Notes: generated from the letters alone by a model not told the origin. A stretch of 64,000 nt of DNA from Borborobacter arsenicus (GCF_003934165.1 NZ_RKST01000015.1:99879-163878), one strand, 5' to 3'. Counted from the stretch's first letter, positions 29,896 through 41,434 are shown. Numbers and translations are program-made.

Positions 29896-31560
29896 TCACA
29901 GGGCCTTGAGGCGTGAATCGCTTAGCAGGCCCTGTTCCTCCAGCACCGGATAGACCATCGAGGCCAGAAGTGAGTTGATCTGCTTCAGGTCGCGGATGGT
30001 ATCGAGGTGGATGGAGCTGGTCTCGACGCTCTTGGCGCTGCCTTCGCGCAGCCGCAGGAAATGGCTGTGGCTGGCCTCCTTTTCGAAATCGCGCAGGCGG
30101 TCCTTTTCCTGCACGAGCTGGCGGGCGGTGCGCGCATCGCGCGAGATCAGCACATTGAAGGCAAGCCGGGCATTGGCCAGTACCGATGCGTGGAAGCTGC
30201 TCAATTCGTGCCAGCCTTCTTCGGTGAACTGGAGATGGCCCGCGAGCTTCTTTTGCACATGGATGAGCATGTTGCGCACGATGATGTCGCCTACCTGTTC
30301 CAGCTTGACGCAGGCGCCGATCAGTTCCTGGCAGCGCAGCGCCTCGTCCTCGGTCATCTGGCGGATGGTGGCCTTGGCGAGATAGATCTTTATGGCCGCG
30401 TGCTTGCGGTCGACCCGGTCGTCAAGGGCTGCCAGCGCCTTGATGTCGGCCTCGTCGGCATGCTCGTAAAGCTCGATGATGCGCGTCAGCATCACCTCGA
30501 CCGTCTCACAGACCCGCACCACCTCGCGCGTGGCATTGGCAAGCGCCAGGCTCGGCGTGTCGAGAGCGCTTTCGTCAAGCGCGCTGATCTCGATCGTCTC
30601 CAGCGCCTCCGGCGGCTGGGCAGGGGTGCCCCAGGCGACGATGGCCTGCGAGGCGCGGTAGACGAGTGCTGCAAGCGGGATGCCGGCAAGCAGGATGATG
30701 ACGTTGAAGGCGATATGGGCGTTGATGATCTGGTCGGGCACGGTCGAGCCGAGGAACGCCACCGGCGGCTCGATTGACAGGAACAGCGTCAGGACCGCCA
30801 GCGAGCCGGCGCCGCGCATCAAGAGGTTGCCGACCGGCACCACGCGCACGCCGGGCGGCGAGGCGCGCGTCAGCAGCGGCGCGATGACCGAACTGCCGAG
30901 ATTGACGCCCAGCACCATGACGATGCCGAGTTCCGGCGGGATGAGACCGCGCCCGGCCAGCGCCACCAGAAGCAGGACGGCGGCGATTGAAGAATGGAAC
31001 AGCCACGTCATCAGGGCAGCGAGCAGATAGGCGGTGATCGGATCGCCGGAGAAATAATCGACGATGACCGGCAGCAATTTGCTGTCGCGCAGCGGCTCGG
31101 AGGCCTGGCCGATCATTTCCAGCGACAGCACCAGAAGCCCGATGCCGACGAGGATGCGGCCGAACTGACGCCAGCTGCGCCGCTCGGTCGCCAGGAATAC
31201 GGTCGTGCCGGCGGCAAGGCAGATCGGCACCAGAAGCGTCAGGTTGAAGGAGAGGATCTTGACCACCAGCGCCGAGCCGATCTCGGCGCCGCGCACGGCA
31301 AGCTGGCCTGCCATGCCGCCGACGATGCCGGACCCGGCAAAGGAGCCGACCAGCAGGGTGACGGCGGTGGAACTCTGCAGGGCAATGGCAAGTGCCGTGC
31401 CGGTGATGACGGCCATGAAGGGGTTTTTCATGGTGGCGCGCAGTCTGTGGCGTAGCACGTCGCCATAGGCGCGCTCGACGCCGGTGCGCACCATGCGCGT
31501 GGCATAGAGCATCAGCGCCACAGCGCCGGCCAGATGCAGCAGCACGACCGACCCGCTCAT
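29896..31560 (-). CDS. Na/Pi cotransporter family protein (NptA/YjbB-like)
   Basis: 554 residues. The N-terminal ~310 residues hold about nine membrane helices with the two QSST-type repeats (ALQSSTAVTLLVGS and FHSSIAAVLLLVAL) that define Na+-dependent phosphate transporters. The C-terminal ~200 residues are a PhoU-like helical domain. Bacterial YjbB-type members can move phosphate across the inner membrane, outward in E. coli. The ATG at 31560 begins the hydrophobic MSGSVVLLHLAG segment; upstream in-frame sequence lies in a repeat and is unlikely to be coding. It converges on the MBL-fold gene, with 7 bases between. Confidence 0.9.
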   Translation of the reverse strand: MSGSVVLLHLAGAVALMLYATRMVRTGVERAYGDVLRHRLRATMKNPFMAVITGTALAIALQSSTAVTLLVGSFAGSGIVGGMAGQLAVRGAEIGSALVVKILSFNLTLLVPICLAAGTTVFLATERRSWRQFGRILVGIGLLVLSLEMIGQASEPLRDSKLLPVIVDYFSGDPITAYLLAALMTWLFHSSIAAVLLLVALAGRGLIPPELGIVMVLGVNLGSSVIAPLLTRASPPGVRVVPVGNLLMRGAGSLAVLTLFLSIEPPVAFLGSTVPDQIINAHIAFNVIILLAGIPLAALVYRASQAIVAWGTPAQPPEALETIEISALDESALDTPSLALANATREVVRVCETVEVMLTRIIELYEHADEADIKALAALDDRVDRKHAAIKIYLAKATIRQMTEDEALRCQELIGACVKLEQVGDIIVRNMLIHVQKKLAGHLQFTEEGWHELSSFHASVLANARLAFNVLISRDARTARQLVQEKDRLRDFEKEASHSHFLRLREGSAKSVETSSIHLDTIRDLKQINSLLASMVYPVLEEQGLLSDSRLKAL

Positions 31561-32037
31561 GGGCGCACACCTTCGTGGGCACGGCGGGCGGCCGTCAGGG
31601 CAGGGCGATGGGATATGGAATTCGACCCCCACTCCGATTTGCTTTGCAAACCACCTCTCCCCCTTTCCGGGGGAGAGGAAACGCAGCTTTGACGGCGGCG
31701 CCCGTCCCGCTTGAGTTCCTCTCCCCTTTTGAGGGGGAGAGGTGCCGAGCGAAGCGAGGCGGAGTGGGGGTGGGTCGTACCAAAGGCGATCGGGCTACCC
31801 ACCGGGGAGCGGTGGGGCGGGAACGCCAGGTCACAAATCAGCGGTGTTTTCATATGGAAGTACATTAGCCGGATAATATTTTTCGTCCATCGGGCAGGGT
31901 GGTTCAGCGCCGACGCGACAGGTCGGAAAATGGCTTGGAAGCCCGGCAGGGGCCTGTGAACAGTGGGCATTGTCGTTGCAAGGGAGTCGTATCTTTTGAC
32001 GGTGGCGCTTATATGGGACTGAAAGTGAGCCGGTTCC
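31561..32037. other. 477-base region upstream of dnaG
   Basis: Most of it is the CT-rich rhizobial repeat (31617-31830). The last ~200 bases should contain the dnaG promoter and that of the divergent Na/Pi gene; no clear promoter elements or genes were recognised. Confidence 0.5.
31617..31830. repeat. Rhizobial CT-rich intergenic repeat, copy 2
   Basis: Two partly inverted halves: AAACCACCTCTCCCCCTTTC on the left and CTCCCCTTTTGAGGGGGAGA continuing to GGTGCCGAGCGAAGCGAGGC and GGAGTGGGGGT on the right. About 65 bases of the right half are almost identical to 36500-36565. Confidence 0.8.
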
Positions 32038-33975
32038 ATGCGCTTCCCACCCGCCTTCCTCGATGAGATACGCGACCGCGTGCCGATTTCGGCCGTGATC
32101 GGCCAGCGTGTCTCGTGGGACCGCAAGAAGACCAATACCGCGCGCGGCGATTTCTGGGCCTGCTGTCCGTTCCATGGCGAGAAGTCGCCGAGCTTCCATT
32201 GCGAGGACAGGAAGGGCCGCTACCATTGCTTCGGCTGCGGCGTTTCGGGCGATCATTTCAAGTTCCTGACCGATCTCGACGGCCTGAGTTTCCCCGAGGC
32301 GGTCGAACGGCTGGCCGACATGGCCGGTGTGCCGATGCCGGTGCGCGACGCACAGGAGGAGCGGCGCGAGCGCGAACGCGCCTCGCTGCATGACGTCATG
32401 GAGATGGCGGCAAGCTTCTTCGAGCAGCAATTGCACAGCGCGGCAGGCGCGAAGGCACGCGCCTATCTGCGCGACCGCGGCCTGATGGCGGCAACGCAAC
32501 AGCGGTTCCGCATCGGCTATGCGCCCGACAGCCGCAATGCGCTGAAGGAATATCTGGCCGGCAAGGGCGTGGACGTCGCCCAGATGGATGCCTGCGGGCT
32601 GATCTATTCAGGCGACGACATCCCGGTTTCCTATGACCGCTTCCGCGATCGCATCATGTTCCCGATCGGCGACCGGAGCGAAAAGATCATCGCCTTTGGC
32701 GGCCGGGCCATGTCGCCGGAAGTGGCGGCCAAATATCTGAACTCGCCCGACACCGAACTCTTCCACAAGGGCAATGTGCTCTACAATTTCGCTCGCGCCC
32801 GCAAGGGCATGGGCCGCGACGGCACGGTGATTGCGGTCGAAGGCTATATGGACGTGATCGCGCTGGCGCAGGCCGGATTCGACAATGCCGTGGCCCCGCT
32901 CGGCACCGCGCTCACCGAAAACCAGCTCGAGCTTTTGTGGCGCATGACCGGCGAGCCGGTGCTGTGTTTCGACGGCGACCAGGCGGGAATGCGGGCGGCG
33001 TGGCGCGCCGCCGACATGGTGCTGCCGCTGGTGCAGGCCGGCCGCACGGCGCGCTTTGCGCTTTTGCCGGAAGGCAAGGACCCGGACGATCTGGTCAAGG
33101 CGGAAGGGCCAGAGGCGTTCAAGGAGGTGCTGTCGGAGGCCCGGCCGCTCGCCGACCTTTTGTGGATGCGCGAGACGTCGAACGGCGTTTTCGACACGCC
33201 CGAGCGCAGGGCCGAGCTTGAAAAGACGCTGCGCGAGCTTACCCAGCGCATCAAGGACGAGAGCGTGCGCTACCACTATGCGCAGGAAATGCGCGATCGG
33301 GTGATCGGCTTTTTCGGCGCCGCGCGCGGGCGTGGCCAAAGGCCGGGGACAGGCGATGGCCGGCCGGACCAGCGCTTCGGCGGCGGCCAGCGCGGCAGGC
33401 CGGGTGCGGCGGTGAGCCGCTTTGCGGTGTCGGAGAGCCTGGCGCGTTCGGCGATGGTCAAGCGTGCCGGTGGCGTGATGCCGCTGCGCGAAACCGCCAT
33501 GCTGGTGGCGCTGGTCAACCATCCAAGGCTGATCGACGAGAATTTCGAGCAGGTGGAAAAGCTCGACCTGTCGGACCCGGATCTGCGCCATCTGCACAGG
33601 GTGGTGATCGATGCGCTGGCCCATGATGCCGCCGATGAACGCGCCTCCGTCATCGCCATGATCGAGCAGGCCGGCCTTGGCGAGGCCTGGGCACGGGCGG
33701 TGGCGCTGGTGAGGAAGGCGCGGCTGTGGCCGGCGCTGGAGGCTGCGGCGCTGGAAGACGCCCGCGACGCCTTTGCCCAGGCGCTGCACTTGCACCGCAG
33801 CGCGCGCACGCTACATAAGGAGCTGAAAGTGGCCGAGACGGCACTGGCGACCGACCCGACCGATGAGAATTACCGCCATCTGGTGGAAATACAGGCGCAA
33901 TTTCGCGACGTGCAGGCGACCGAGGCGCTTATCGAAGGCTTCGGGATATCGTCGGGGCGAGCGGATCGGATGTAA
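32038..33975 (+). CDS. dnaG: DNA primase
   Basis: 645 residues. It makes RNA primers for lagging-strand and origin replication and works with DnaB helicase. The CHC2 zinc motif is at C43-P-F-H46 and C64-F-G-C67. The core follows with the RNA polymerase basic motif region, and the TOPRIM domain is marked by VEGYMDVIAL and FDGDQAGMRA. A low-complexity Gly/Arg/Gln linker (about 430-455) leads to the C-terminal helicase-binding domain. A weak GTGAGC site precedes the ATG. It lies upstream of rpoD as in the classical macromolecular synthesis operon, but the 339-base gap leaves room for a separate rpoD promoter. Confidence 0.97.
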   Translation: MRFPPAFLDEIRDRVPISAVIGQRVSWDRKKTNTARGDFWACCPFHGEKSPSFHCEDRKGRYHCFGCGVSGDHFKFLTDLDGLSFPEAVERLADMAGVPMPVRDAQEERRERERASLHDVMEMAASFFEQQLHSAAGAKARAYLRDRGLMAATQQRFRIGYAPDSRNALKEYLAGKGVDVAQMDACGLIYSGDDIPVSYDRFRDRIMFPIGDRSEKIIAFGGRAMSPEVAAKYLNSPDTELFHKGNVLYNFARARKGMGRDGTVIAVEGYMDVIALAQAGFDNAVAPLGTALTENQLELLWRMTGEPVLCFDGDQAGMRAAWRAADMVLPLVQAGRTARFALLPEGKDPDDLVKAEGPEAFKEVLSEARPLADLLWMRETSNGVFDTPERRAELEKTLRELTQRIKDESVRYHYAQEMRDRVIGFFGAARGRGQRPGTGDGRPDQRFGGGQRGRPGAAVSRFAVSESLARSAMVKRAGGVMPLRETAMLVALVNHPRLIDENFEQVEKLDLSDPDLRHLHRVVIDALAHDAADERASVIAMIEQAGLGEAWARAVALVRKARLWPALEAAALEDARDAFAQALHLHRSARTLHKELKVAETALATDPTDENYRHLVEIQAQFRDVQATEALIEGFGISSGRADRM

Positions 33976-34314
33976 TGGCAACCGCGCTTGCCGCGGCTGT
34001 GGAGGCAGTGAATGCGTCAATTGATTCGCTTTTTTAAGGCGAATCATGCGACAGCCGCTTGACCTTCCGTCAGAATGGCGGAATCAGGACGATTCGAAAA
34101 GTTAACCTGCGGCAGGTCCGCACCCAAAAAAATGACGGTATGGGAGATTGGTCTGGACGATGCGGTCGATCCGCCCCAGATATCAGGGTTAATCCGGACT
34201 TAAGACGCACGCTGCTACCGGGTCGGGGAAATCGCGGTTCAGCGTGAAAGTTGTATTGCCCGGTTATCGGAGTCGTCGAGGCTTCGCAACCGGCTGCGTG
34301 GAGAAAGCGAAAGA
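33976..34314. other. dnaG-rpoD spacer
   Basis: 339 bases with no supported gene. It must carry the rpoD translation signals (GGAG eleven bases before the ATG) and probably a separate rpoD promoter. I could not identify a convincing promoter or terminator by eye. Confidence 0.4.
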
Positions 34315-36348
<2,034 letters not shown>

Positions 36349-36877
36349 GGGGAGGTTCCGGTTGAGGAAATTGCCCCTCAACCCCCTGCCGGACATCTCT
36401 CCACTTGTGGAATTCGACCCCCACTCCGCCTCGCTTCGCTCGGCACCTCTCCCCCGCTCGACGGGGGAGAGGAATGCCGTCCGCAAGGCTGGCACCCTTC
36501 CTCTCCCCTTTTGAGGGGGAGAGGTGCCGAGCGAAGCGAGGCAGAGTGGGGGTTGGTCGTGCCATATCCGATTGCCTTGCCCCTCAAGGGGGATCAGCCT
36601 TCATAGCCCCTCCCGCGTCATTCTGAATCGCTTATCGCCGTCCGACTCTATCATCGTCGTTTGAGTGGAGGCCTGATCGCAGCGTAATCTCCCCCCTTGA
36701 GGGGGAGATGTCCGGCAGGACAGAGAGGGGTGGGACGGAGCGCATTGCTCTGGAATAAATTCTGGCGTTTGCCCGGCATCGGGATCATACTTACGGGCCA
36801 GGGCGAGGGGAGGATGATTACGGCGCCGGCACCACGGCCCATCCCCGCGCGTCACGGCACCGCAAGGGAGGTGTATC
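36349..36877. other. 529-base region of repeats upstream of the GYD gene
   Basis: It holds a CT-rich repeat with two inverted arms (36408-36566) and a second short one (36680-36740: CTCCCCCCTTGAGGGGGAGA hairpin). The last ~100 bases carry the GYD ribosome-binding site. No gene was found. Confidence 0.55.
36408..36566. repeat. Rhizobial CT-rich intergenic repeat, copy 3 (two inverted arms)
   Basis: GACCCCCACTCCGCCTCGCT with the following TCGCTCGGCACCTCTCCCCC appears again in inverse orientation at 36500-36555 (GGTGCCGAGCGAAGCGAGGC ... GAGTGGGGGT). The pair could fold into a hairpin with arms of about 40 bases. The right arm is nearly identical to copy 2. Confidence 0.8.
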
Positions 36878-37171
36878 GTGACCACTTACATCATGCTTCT
36901 CAACTGGACCGACCAGGGCGTGAAGAATGTGCGGGAATCGCCGCGCCGGCTCGATGCCGCCAGAAAACAGCTTGCCGATATGGGCGGCACCTTCAAGGAA
37001 TTCTACCTCACCATGGGCGAATACGACATGGTGGCGGTGTGCGAGGCGCCCGACGATGCCGTGGCGGCGCGCTTTGCGCTGCAGATCGGCAGCGCCGGCA
37101 ATGTGCGCTCGCGCACCCTGAAGGCGTTCCCCGAGGGAGCCTATCGCGAAATCATCACTTCGCTCGGCTGA
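36878..37171 (+). CDS. GYD-domain protein
   Basis: 97 residues. The pattern TYIMLLNWTDQGVKNVRESP ... MGEYDMVAVCEAPDD ... SAGNVRSRTLKAF fits the GYD family of small ferredoxin-like-fold proteins, named for a Gly-Tyr-Asp motif (here GEYD). Their function is unknown. The start is a GTG at 36878 with GGGAGG six bases upstream, a strong site that settles the choice. Confidence 0.9.
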   Translation: MTTYIMLLNWTDQGVKNVRESPRRLDAARKQLADMGGTFKEFYLTMGEYDMVAVCEAPDDAVAARFALQIGSAGNVRSRTLKAFPEGAYREIITSLG

Positions 37172-37251
37172 CAGTTCGGAGCCAAGTCGCCGCGCGCCAT
37201 GTGGAAGCGCCGGACGCCTTCGGGCAGCGGGCCGAAAGGGAAAAGGCTCCG

Positions 37252-37284
37252 TGCCCGGGAGAAGGAAACCCTGTCTCCCGGGCA
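37252..37284. terminator. Perfect 11-base stem after the GYD gene
   Basis: TGCCCGGGAGA (37252-37262) and TCTCCCGGGCA (37274-37284) pair across an 11-base loop, about 80 bases past the GYD stop codon. No T-run follows, so it may stabilise or end the transcript with help from Rho. Confidence 0.4.
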
Positions 37285-37391
37285 TGCGGCGCGGTCGGGC
37301 GAGTTATCAAACGGTGCCCATGGCTGAATGATACTCGACCTGCCAGGGGGAACGGGCTACGGTTTTCGTCACGATCACGAGCGAGGTTTGC

Positions 37392-37682
37392 ATGTCCTTT
37401 CTGAAGCGTCTTTTTGGTGGTGGCGCGAGTGATGCCGGCAAGGCAGAGGATGCCGCCGGCAAGGAAATCGAGCACAATGGTTTCCTGATCCGCGCCACGC
37501 CGTTCAAGGAAGGCGGCCAATTCCAGACCTGCGGCGTGGTTTCCAAGGAAATCGACGGCGTGCTCAAGGAGCACCGCTTCATCCGTGCCGACCGCTTCGC
37601 CGCCTTCGACGATGCCGTCGACGTTTCGCTCAAGAAGGGCCGGCAACTGGTGGATGAGCAGGGCGAACGGATTTTCAGCTAG
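37392..37682 (+). CDS. HlyU-family protein
   Basis: 96 residues matching the HlyU-type transcriptional activator family (PF10115): EIEHNGFLIRATPFKEGGQF, CGVVSKEIDG, KEHRFIRADRF. The name comes from a Vibrio haemolysin regulator, which is a different ArsR-like protein, and for this alphaproteobacterial group the role is unproven. GCGAGG stands six bases before the ATG. It converges on the TetR gene, leaving six bases between stop codons. Confidence 0.85.
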   Translation: MSFLKRLFGGGASDAGKAEDAAGKEIEHNGFLIRATPFKEGGQFQTCGVVSKEIDGVLKEHRFIRADRFAAFDDAVDVSLKKGRQLVDEQGERIFS

Positions 37683-37688
37683 GTCTTA

Positions 37689-38282
37689 TTATTCGACAAC
37701 CAGTCCGTCGATGAGGGTGGCCAGAACCGCGGCGTGATCCTGCGAGGAAGCGCCGGCCTCGATGGCGAGCGCGGCGCGGTCGAAGGCGGCCGATAGCAGC
37801 GCAGTCAGCGCATCGAGCGGCAGTTCGCGCAGCGCCCCTTCGCGCATTGCGATGGCCAGCCCCTCGCGCAGCGTGCGGGCGCCGTGCCTGGCGTCGATCG
37901 CATCCATTTCAGAACGGCCGAGCACGGCCGGACCGTCGAGCAGCAAGAGCCGGGTGCGGCCGGGAACGGCCATTGCAGCAAGGAAAGCTTCGCCGCCCTT
38001 GATCAGCGCCTCTTTTGCGCTGAGCATCGGCGGTGCATTGCGTTCGATTTCTTCGGCGACGACGGCTGCTTCCTGTTCGACCACGGCGCGAAACAGGTCC
38101 TGCTTGTCGGCGAAGTGGTGATATAGCGCCCCGCGCGTCACGCCGGCCGCCGACACGATGTCCGGCGTTGCCGTCTCGGCATAGGATTTCTCGGTGAACA
38201 GAAGACGCGCGGCGCTCATCAGCGCTGCGCGCGTGGTTTGGGTGCGCTCGCGGTTGGAGCGAGGCCTGGTTTTCTGTTGCAT
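37689..38282 (-). CDS. TetR-family transcriptional repressor
   Basis: 197 residues. The N-terminal helix-turn-helix (about residues 15-60) reads ALMSAARLLFTEKSYAETAT ... GVTRGALYHHFADKQDLF, typical of TetR proteins. The C-terminal ligand domain is not assignable. The ATG at 38282 directly abuts a perfect 8-1-8 palindrome, and a second related palindrome overlaps the far side, so it very likely represses itself and the divergent VOC gene and possibly the SDR gene behind it. Confidence 0.9.
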   Translation of the reverse strand: MQQKTRPRSNRERTQTTRAALMSAARLLFTEKSYAETATPDIVSAAGVTRGALYHHFADKQDLFRAVVEQEAAVVAEEIERNAPPMLSAKEALIKGGEAFLAAMAVPGRTRLLLLDGPAVLGRSEMDAIDARHGARTLREGLAIAMREGALRELPLDALTALLSAAFDRAALAIEAGASSQDHAAVLATLIDGLVVE

Positions 38283-38328
38283 ACATACAGCCTGTATGTT
38301 ATTAGGTAAAAACATGCAGAATGTATGT
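38283..38328. promoter_or_regulatory. Two TetR operator-like palindromes in the divergent promoter
   Basis: Site 1 is ACATACAG-C-CTGTATGT (38283-38299), a perfect 8-1-8 palindrome. Site 2 is ACATGCAG-A-ATGTATGT (38312-38328), the same frame with two or three mismatches. Centre-to-centre spacing is 29 bases, close to three DNA turns. Both lie between the TetR gene and the divergent VOC gene. Confidence 0.75.
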
Positions 38329-38351
38329 CAAATCGGGAGCAGTGGAAAGCC

Positions 38352-38780
38352 ATGAAAACGACGAGCTACTATCCGGTCGTCATGACCAAGGCCGTTGCCG
38401 GCACGGCGAATTTCTATGTCAGCCATCTGCGTTTCAAGCCGCTGTTTGAAAGCGATTGGTATGTGCATCTGCAATCGGGTGAGGACGAAAGCGTCAATCT
38501 CGGCATCGTGGATGCGGATCACGAGACGATACCAGAGGCTGCACGCGGCAAGGTCTCGCAAGGGCTGCTGATCAATTTCGAGGTCGAGGACCCGGATGCG
38601 GTGCATGGGCGCATCGTGGCGGCGGGGCTGCCGATCCTGCGCAGCCTGCGCGACGAGGCCTTTGGCCAGCGCCATTTCATCTTTGCCGATCCCAATGGGG
38701 TGCTGATCGACGTGATCAAGCCGATCGAACCCAGCGCCGAGTTCCTGGCGCAATATGCGCCCGAGGCGGTCGGGACGTGA
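38352..38780 (+). CDS. VOC-family (glyoxalase-fold) protein
   Basis: 142 residues forming one vicinal-oxygen-chelate unit: STTXYPVV-type beta strand ([20 protein letters not shown]), [19 protein letters not shown] and [18 protein letters not shown], with a closing glutamate region. The fold serves glyoxalases, dioxygenases and antibiotic-binding proteins; the substrate is unknown. I use the ATG at 38352 rather than the ATG at 38325, because the latter lies in the operator. It is divergent from the TetR gene and followed by an SDR gene in the same orientation. Confidence 0.85.
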   Translation: MKTTSYYPVVMTKAVAGTANFYVSHLRFKPLFESDWYVHLQSGEDESVNLGIVDADHETIPEAARGKVSQGLLINFEVEDPDAVHGRIVAAGLPILRSLRDEAFGQRHFIFADPNGVLIDVIKPIEPSAEFLAQYAPEAVGT

Positions 38781-38871
38781 CGGGAAGGGAGGGCGGTCAC
38801 TCCTGCCTCTGCGGCATCTTGCGCAAGTCCATGTGTACAGGCAAGGATCATGGATCAGCAAGGAGGCCGAC

Positions 38872-39741
38872 ATGTCGCTCAAGGGAAAGACGCTGTTCAT
38901 CTCCGGCGGGTCGCGCGGGATCGGGCTCGCGATTGCGCTTAGGGCCGCGCGCGACGGCGCCAATGTGACGATCGCGGCAAAGACCGCCGAGCCGCACCCC
39001 AAGCTGCCCGGCACGATCTATACGGCAGCCGACGAGATCAGGCAGGCCGGCGGCAGGGCGCTGCCGGTGCTGTGCGATATCCGCGACGAAAGCCAAGTGG
39101 GGCAGGCGGTGGAAAAGACCGTCGAGGCGTTCGGCGGCATCGATATCTGCATCAACAATGCCAGCGCCATCCAGCTCACCGGCACGCTGGAAACCGACAT
39201 GAAGCGCTATGACCTGATGCACCAGATCAACACGCGCGGCACGTTCCTGGTATCAAAAATGTGTATTCCGCATCTGAGGTTGGCGCAAAATCCTCATATT
39301 TTGAATCTGGCGCCGCCGCTCGACATGGAGGCCAAATGGTTCAAGGACCACGTCGCCTATACGATGGCCAAGTTCGGCATGTCGATGTGCACGCTGGGCA
39401 TGAGCGCGGAGTTCAGGAAGGACGGCATTGCCGTCAATTCGCTATGGCCGCTGACGACGATCGACACGGCCGCCGTGCGCAATCTGCTCGGCGGCGAGGC
39501 TGTCGCCTCGATGAGCCGCTCGGCCGCGATCATGGCCGATGCCGCCCACGCGGTCCTGACGCGGCCTTCGCGCGAGGCGACCGGGAATTTCTATATCGAC
39601 GAACTGGTGCTGCGCGAGGAAGGCGTGACGGATTTCTCCAGATATTCACTCGGCGGCAAGGGCACGCTGGCCGCCGATTTCTTCGTGCCGGAGGAGGTGT
39701 TTTCGCAGACCGACACGAAGGTGGTCGGGCTCGGTGGATAG
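38872..39741 (+). CDS. SDR-family oxidoreductase, HSDL2-like
   Basis: 289 residues. The NAD(P) motif is SGGSRGIG, the structural motif is NNASAI, and the active-site YxxxK is YTMAK. The usual catalytic serine position reads NLAPPL (Ala) where HSDL2-type proteins have NISPPL. The C-terminal ~50 residues extend past the core SDR fold. AAGGAGG precedes the ATG at 38872. Substrate unknown. It follows the VOC gene by 91 bases and may be in the TetR-controlled unit. Confidence 0.88.
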   Translation: MSLKGKTLFISGGSRGIGLAIALRAARDGANVTIAAKTAEPHPKLPGTIYTAADEIRQAGGRALPVLCDIRDESQVGQAVEKTVEAFGGIDICINNASAIQLTGTLETDMKRYDLMHQINTRGTFLVSKMCIPHLRLAQNPHILNLAPPLDMEAKWFKDHVAYTMAKFGMSMCTLGMSAEFRKDGIAVNSLWPLTTIDTAAVRNLLGGEAVASMSRSAAIMADAAHAVLTRPSREATGNFYIDELVLREEGVTDFSRYSLGGKGTLAADFFVPEEVFSQTDTKVVGLGG

Positions 39742-39767
39742 ATAGACCGGTTCAGCTTCAAGAAGAA

Positions 39768-39965
39768 TCGCCCCTCATCCCCCTGCCGGGACAGGCCCTC
39801 GCTTGCGCTCCGGGCGTTCGTCACTCGAAAAGCCAAATCGTTGGCTTTTCGTCCGCTTCGCGGACCACTCCTCACCCCCGTGGCACGGGGAGAAGGAGGC
39901 TTGCCGCAACGCTGGTGCCCCCCTCTCCCTGCTTGCGGGGAGAGGGTAAGGGTGAGGGGCAAGTC
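39768..39965. repeat. Rhizobial CT-rich intergenic repeat, diverged copy 4
   Basis: It opens CGCCCCTCATCCCCCTGCCG and closes CGGGGAGAGGGTAAGGGTGA, with an inner hairpin AAAAGCCAAATCGTTGGCTTTT (AAAAGCCAA/TTGGCTTTT). The CCCTCATCC...GGGTGAGGGG type is the second common form of this family in Rhizobiales. Confidence 0.65.
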
Positions 39966-39990
39966 TGCAACTCTTCGGGATCACGCTCTG

Positions 39991-41400
39991 TCAGTTGACC
40001 GGGCCAGAGCCGCCGATCTCTTCCATCGAAGGCTCGGTCGGCTTCACGCCGGTGGCGCGATTGACGATGACGGTCAGCACCCACAGCACGATGCCGATGG
40101 CGATGAGAACGCCGGCAACGGTGTATTGGAACGGATCACGCCCGGTCCACGGCCCGGCAAAGAAGGCACAGGCAAGCGCGCCGACGATCGGCAGGAAGGT
40201 CGGCGTGCGGAAATGCTCGTGGCCGACCTCGTCCCTGCGCAGCACCAGAACGGCGATGTTGACCACCGTGAAGACGCAGAGCAGCAGTAGCGCAGTGGTG
40301 CCGCCAAGTGCTGGCACCTCGCCGACGAAGGTGATGAGCGCAAAGGCCAGAAGCGTGGTGAAGCCGATGGCGATATAGGGCGTGCGGCGCGATGGATGCA
40401 CGGCGCCGAGCGCTGCCGGCAGCACATGCTCGCGGCTCATGCCATAGACGAGGCGGCTTGCCATCAGCATGTTGATGAGCGCGCTGTTGGCGACTGCGAA
40501 CATGGTGATGAAGCCGAAGATCCAGACCGGGAAATTGGGCGCGCCGGCCTGCACCACCTTGAGTAGTGGGGTCTCGCCTTCGCCCAGTTCCTCAGGCGAA
40601 ACAAGCGTGATCGAGGAGATCGAGACCAGCACATAGATGGTGCCGGTGATGAACAGGCCTAGCAGCAGGATTTTTGGGAAAATGCGAGTCGGTTCCTTGG
40701 TTTCCTCGGCCATGTTCACGGAATCCTCGAACCCGACCATGGCAAAGAAGGCAAGCGTGGTGGCGGCGATGACACCCCACAGCGCGCCGCGATTTTCCGA
40801 ACCGCCGAACTGGGTGATGCGCGAAACGTCGCCCTGGCCGGCGCCGATGGCCCACAGCCCGATGAAGATGATGATGAGCAGGCCGCTCAGTTCCACGCAG
40901 GTCAGCACGACATTGGCCTTCACGCTTTCGCCAACGCCGCGATAGTTGATGATGGCGACCAGCGCCATGAAGGCAAGGCCGATGACGGTGACGCCGATGC
41001 CGCTTTCCAGCCCAAGGTTGAAGGATTCAGAAAAATTGGCGGCAAAGGCGCGCGAGGTGATGCCCGAGCACATGACGGTGAAGGCGACGATGAAGGTGAC
41101 GAAATGGATGCCGAAGGCCTTGTGCGTATAAAGGGCAGCACCGGCCGCGCGCGGATATTTCGTCACCAGTTCCAGATAGCTGAAGGCGGTGACGACGGCG
41201 ACGGCAAACGCCACCAGAAAGGGCAGCCAGACCACGCCGCCGACCTGCTTGGCGACCTGGCCCGTCAGCGCATAGATGCCGGTGCCGAGAATATCGCCGA
41301 CGATGAACAAAAGCAGCAGCCACGGACCCATGACGCGATGCAGGCTGGGCTCGAGCGTGGCGGTGTCTTTGGCCGGGCCGGGGGCGGGAACGTCCGTCAT
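39991..41400 (-). CDS. APC-family amino acid permease
   Basis: 469 residues with about 12-14 membrane helices. The first helix motif GDILGTGIYALTGQVAK is the unwound substrate/ion site of APC transporters. FFAMVGFEDSVNMAEETKEP is the conserved helix 6-loop element, and SRLVYGMSREHVLP matches helix 8. It imports an amino acid or amine with protons at the inner membrane; specificity is unknown. The ATG at 41400 has GGAGGAG about eight bases upstream. Confidence 0.9.
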   Translation of the reverse strand: MTDVPAPGPAKDTATLEPSLHRVMGPWLLLLFIVGDILGTGIYALTGQVAKQVGGVVWLPFLVAFAVAVVTAFSYLELVTKYPRAAGAALYTHKAFGIHFVTFIVAFTVMCSGITSRAFAANFSESFNLGLESGIGVTVIGLAFMALVAIINYRGVGESVKANVVLTCVELSGLLIIIFIGLWAIGAGQGDVSRITQFGGSENRGALWGVIAATTLAFFAMVGFEDSVNMAEETKEPTRIFPKILLLGLFITGTIYVLVSISSITLVSPEELGEGETPLLKVVQAGAPNFPVWIFGFITMFAVANSALINMLMASRLVYGMSREHVLPAALGAVHPSRRTPYIAIGFTTLLAFALITFVGEVPALGGTTALLLLCVFTVVNIAVLVLRRDEVGHEHFRTPTFLPIVGALACAFFAGPWTGRDPFQYTVAGVLIAIGIVLWVLTVIVNRATGVKPTEPSMEEIGGSGPVN

Positions 41401-41434
41401 TTCGCATCTCCTCCGAAACGCCCCCGCAGGCTTC

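Noticed and set aside
31717..31830. Small genes predicted within the CT-rich repeats (proteins starting with RFARHLSPSKGE and similar)
   Set aside because: The same peptides recur wherever the repeat occurs, in both orientations, and lack ribosome-binding sites.
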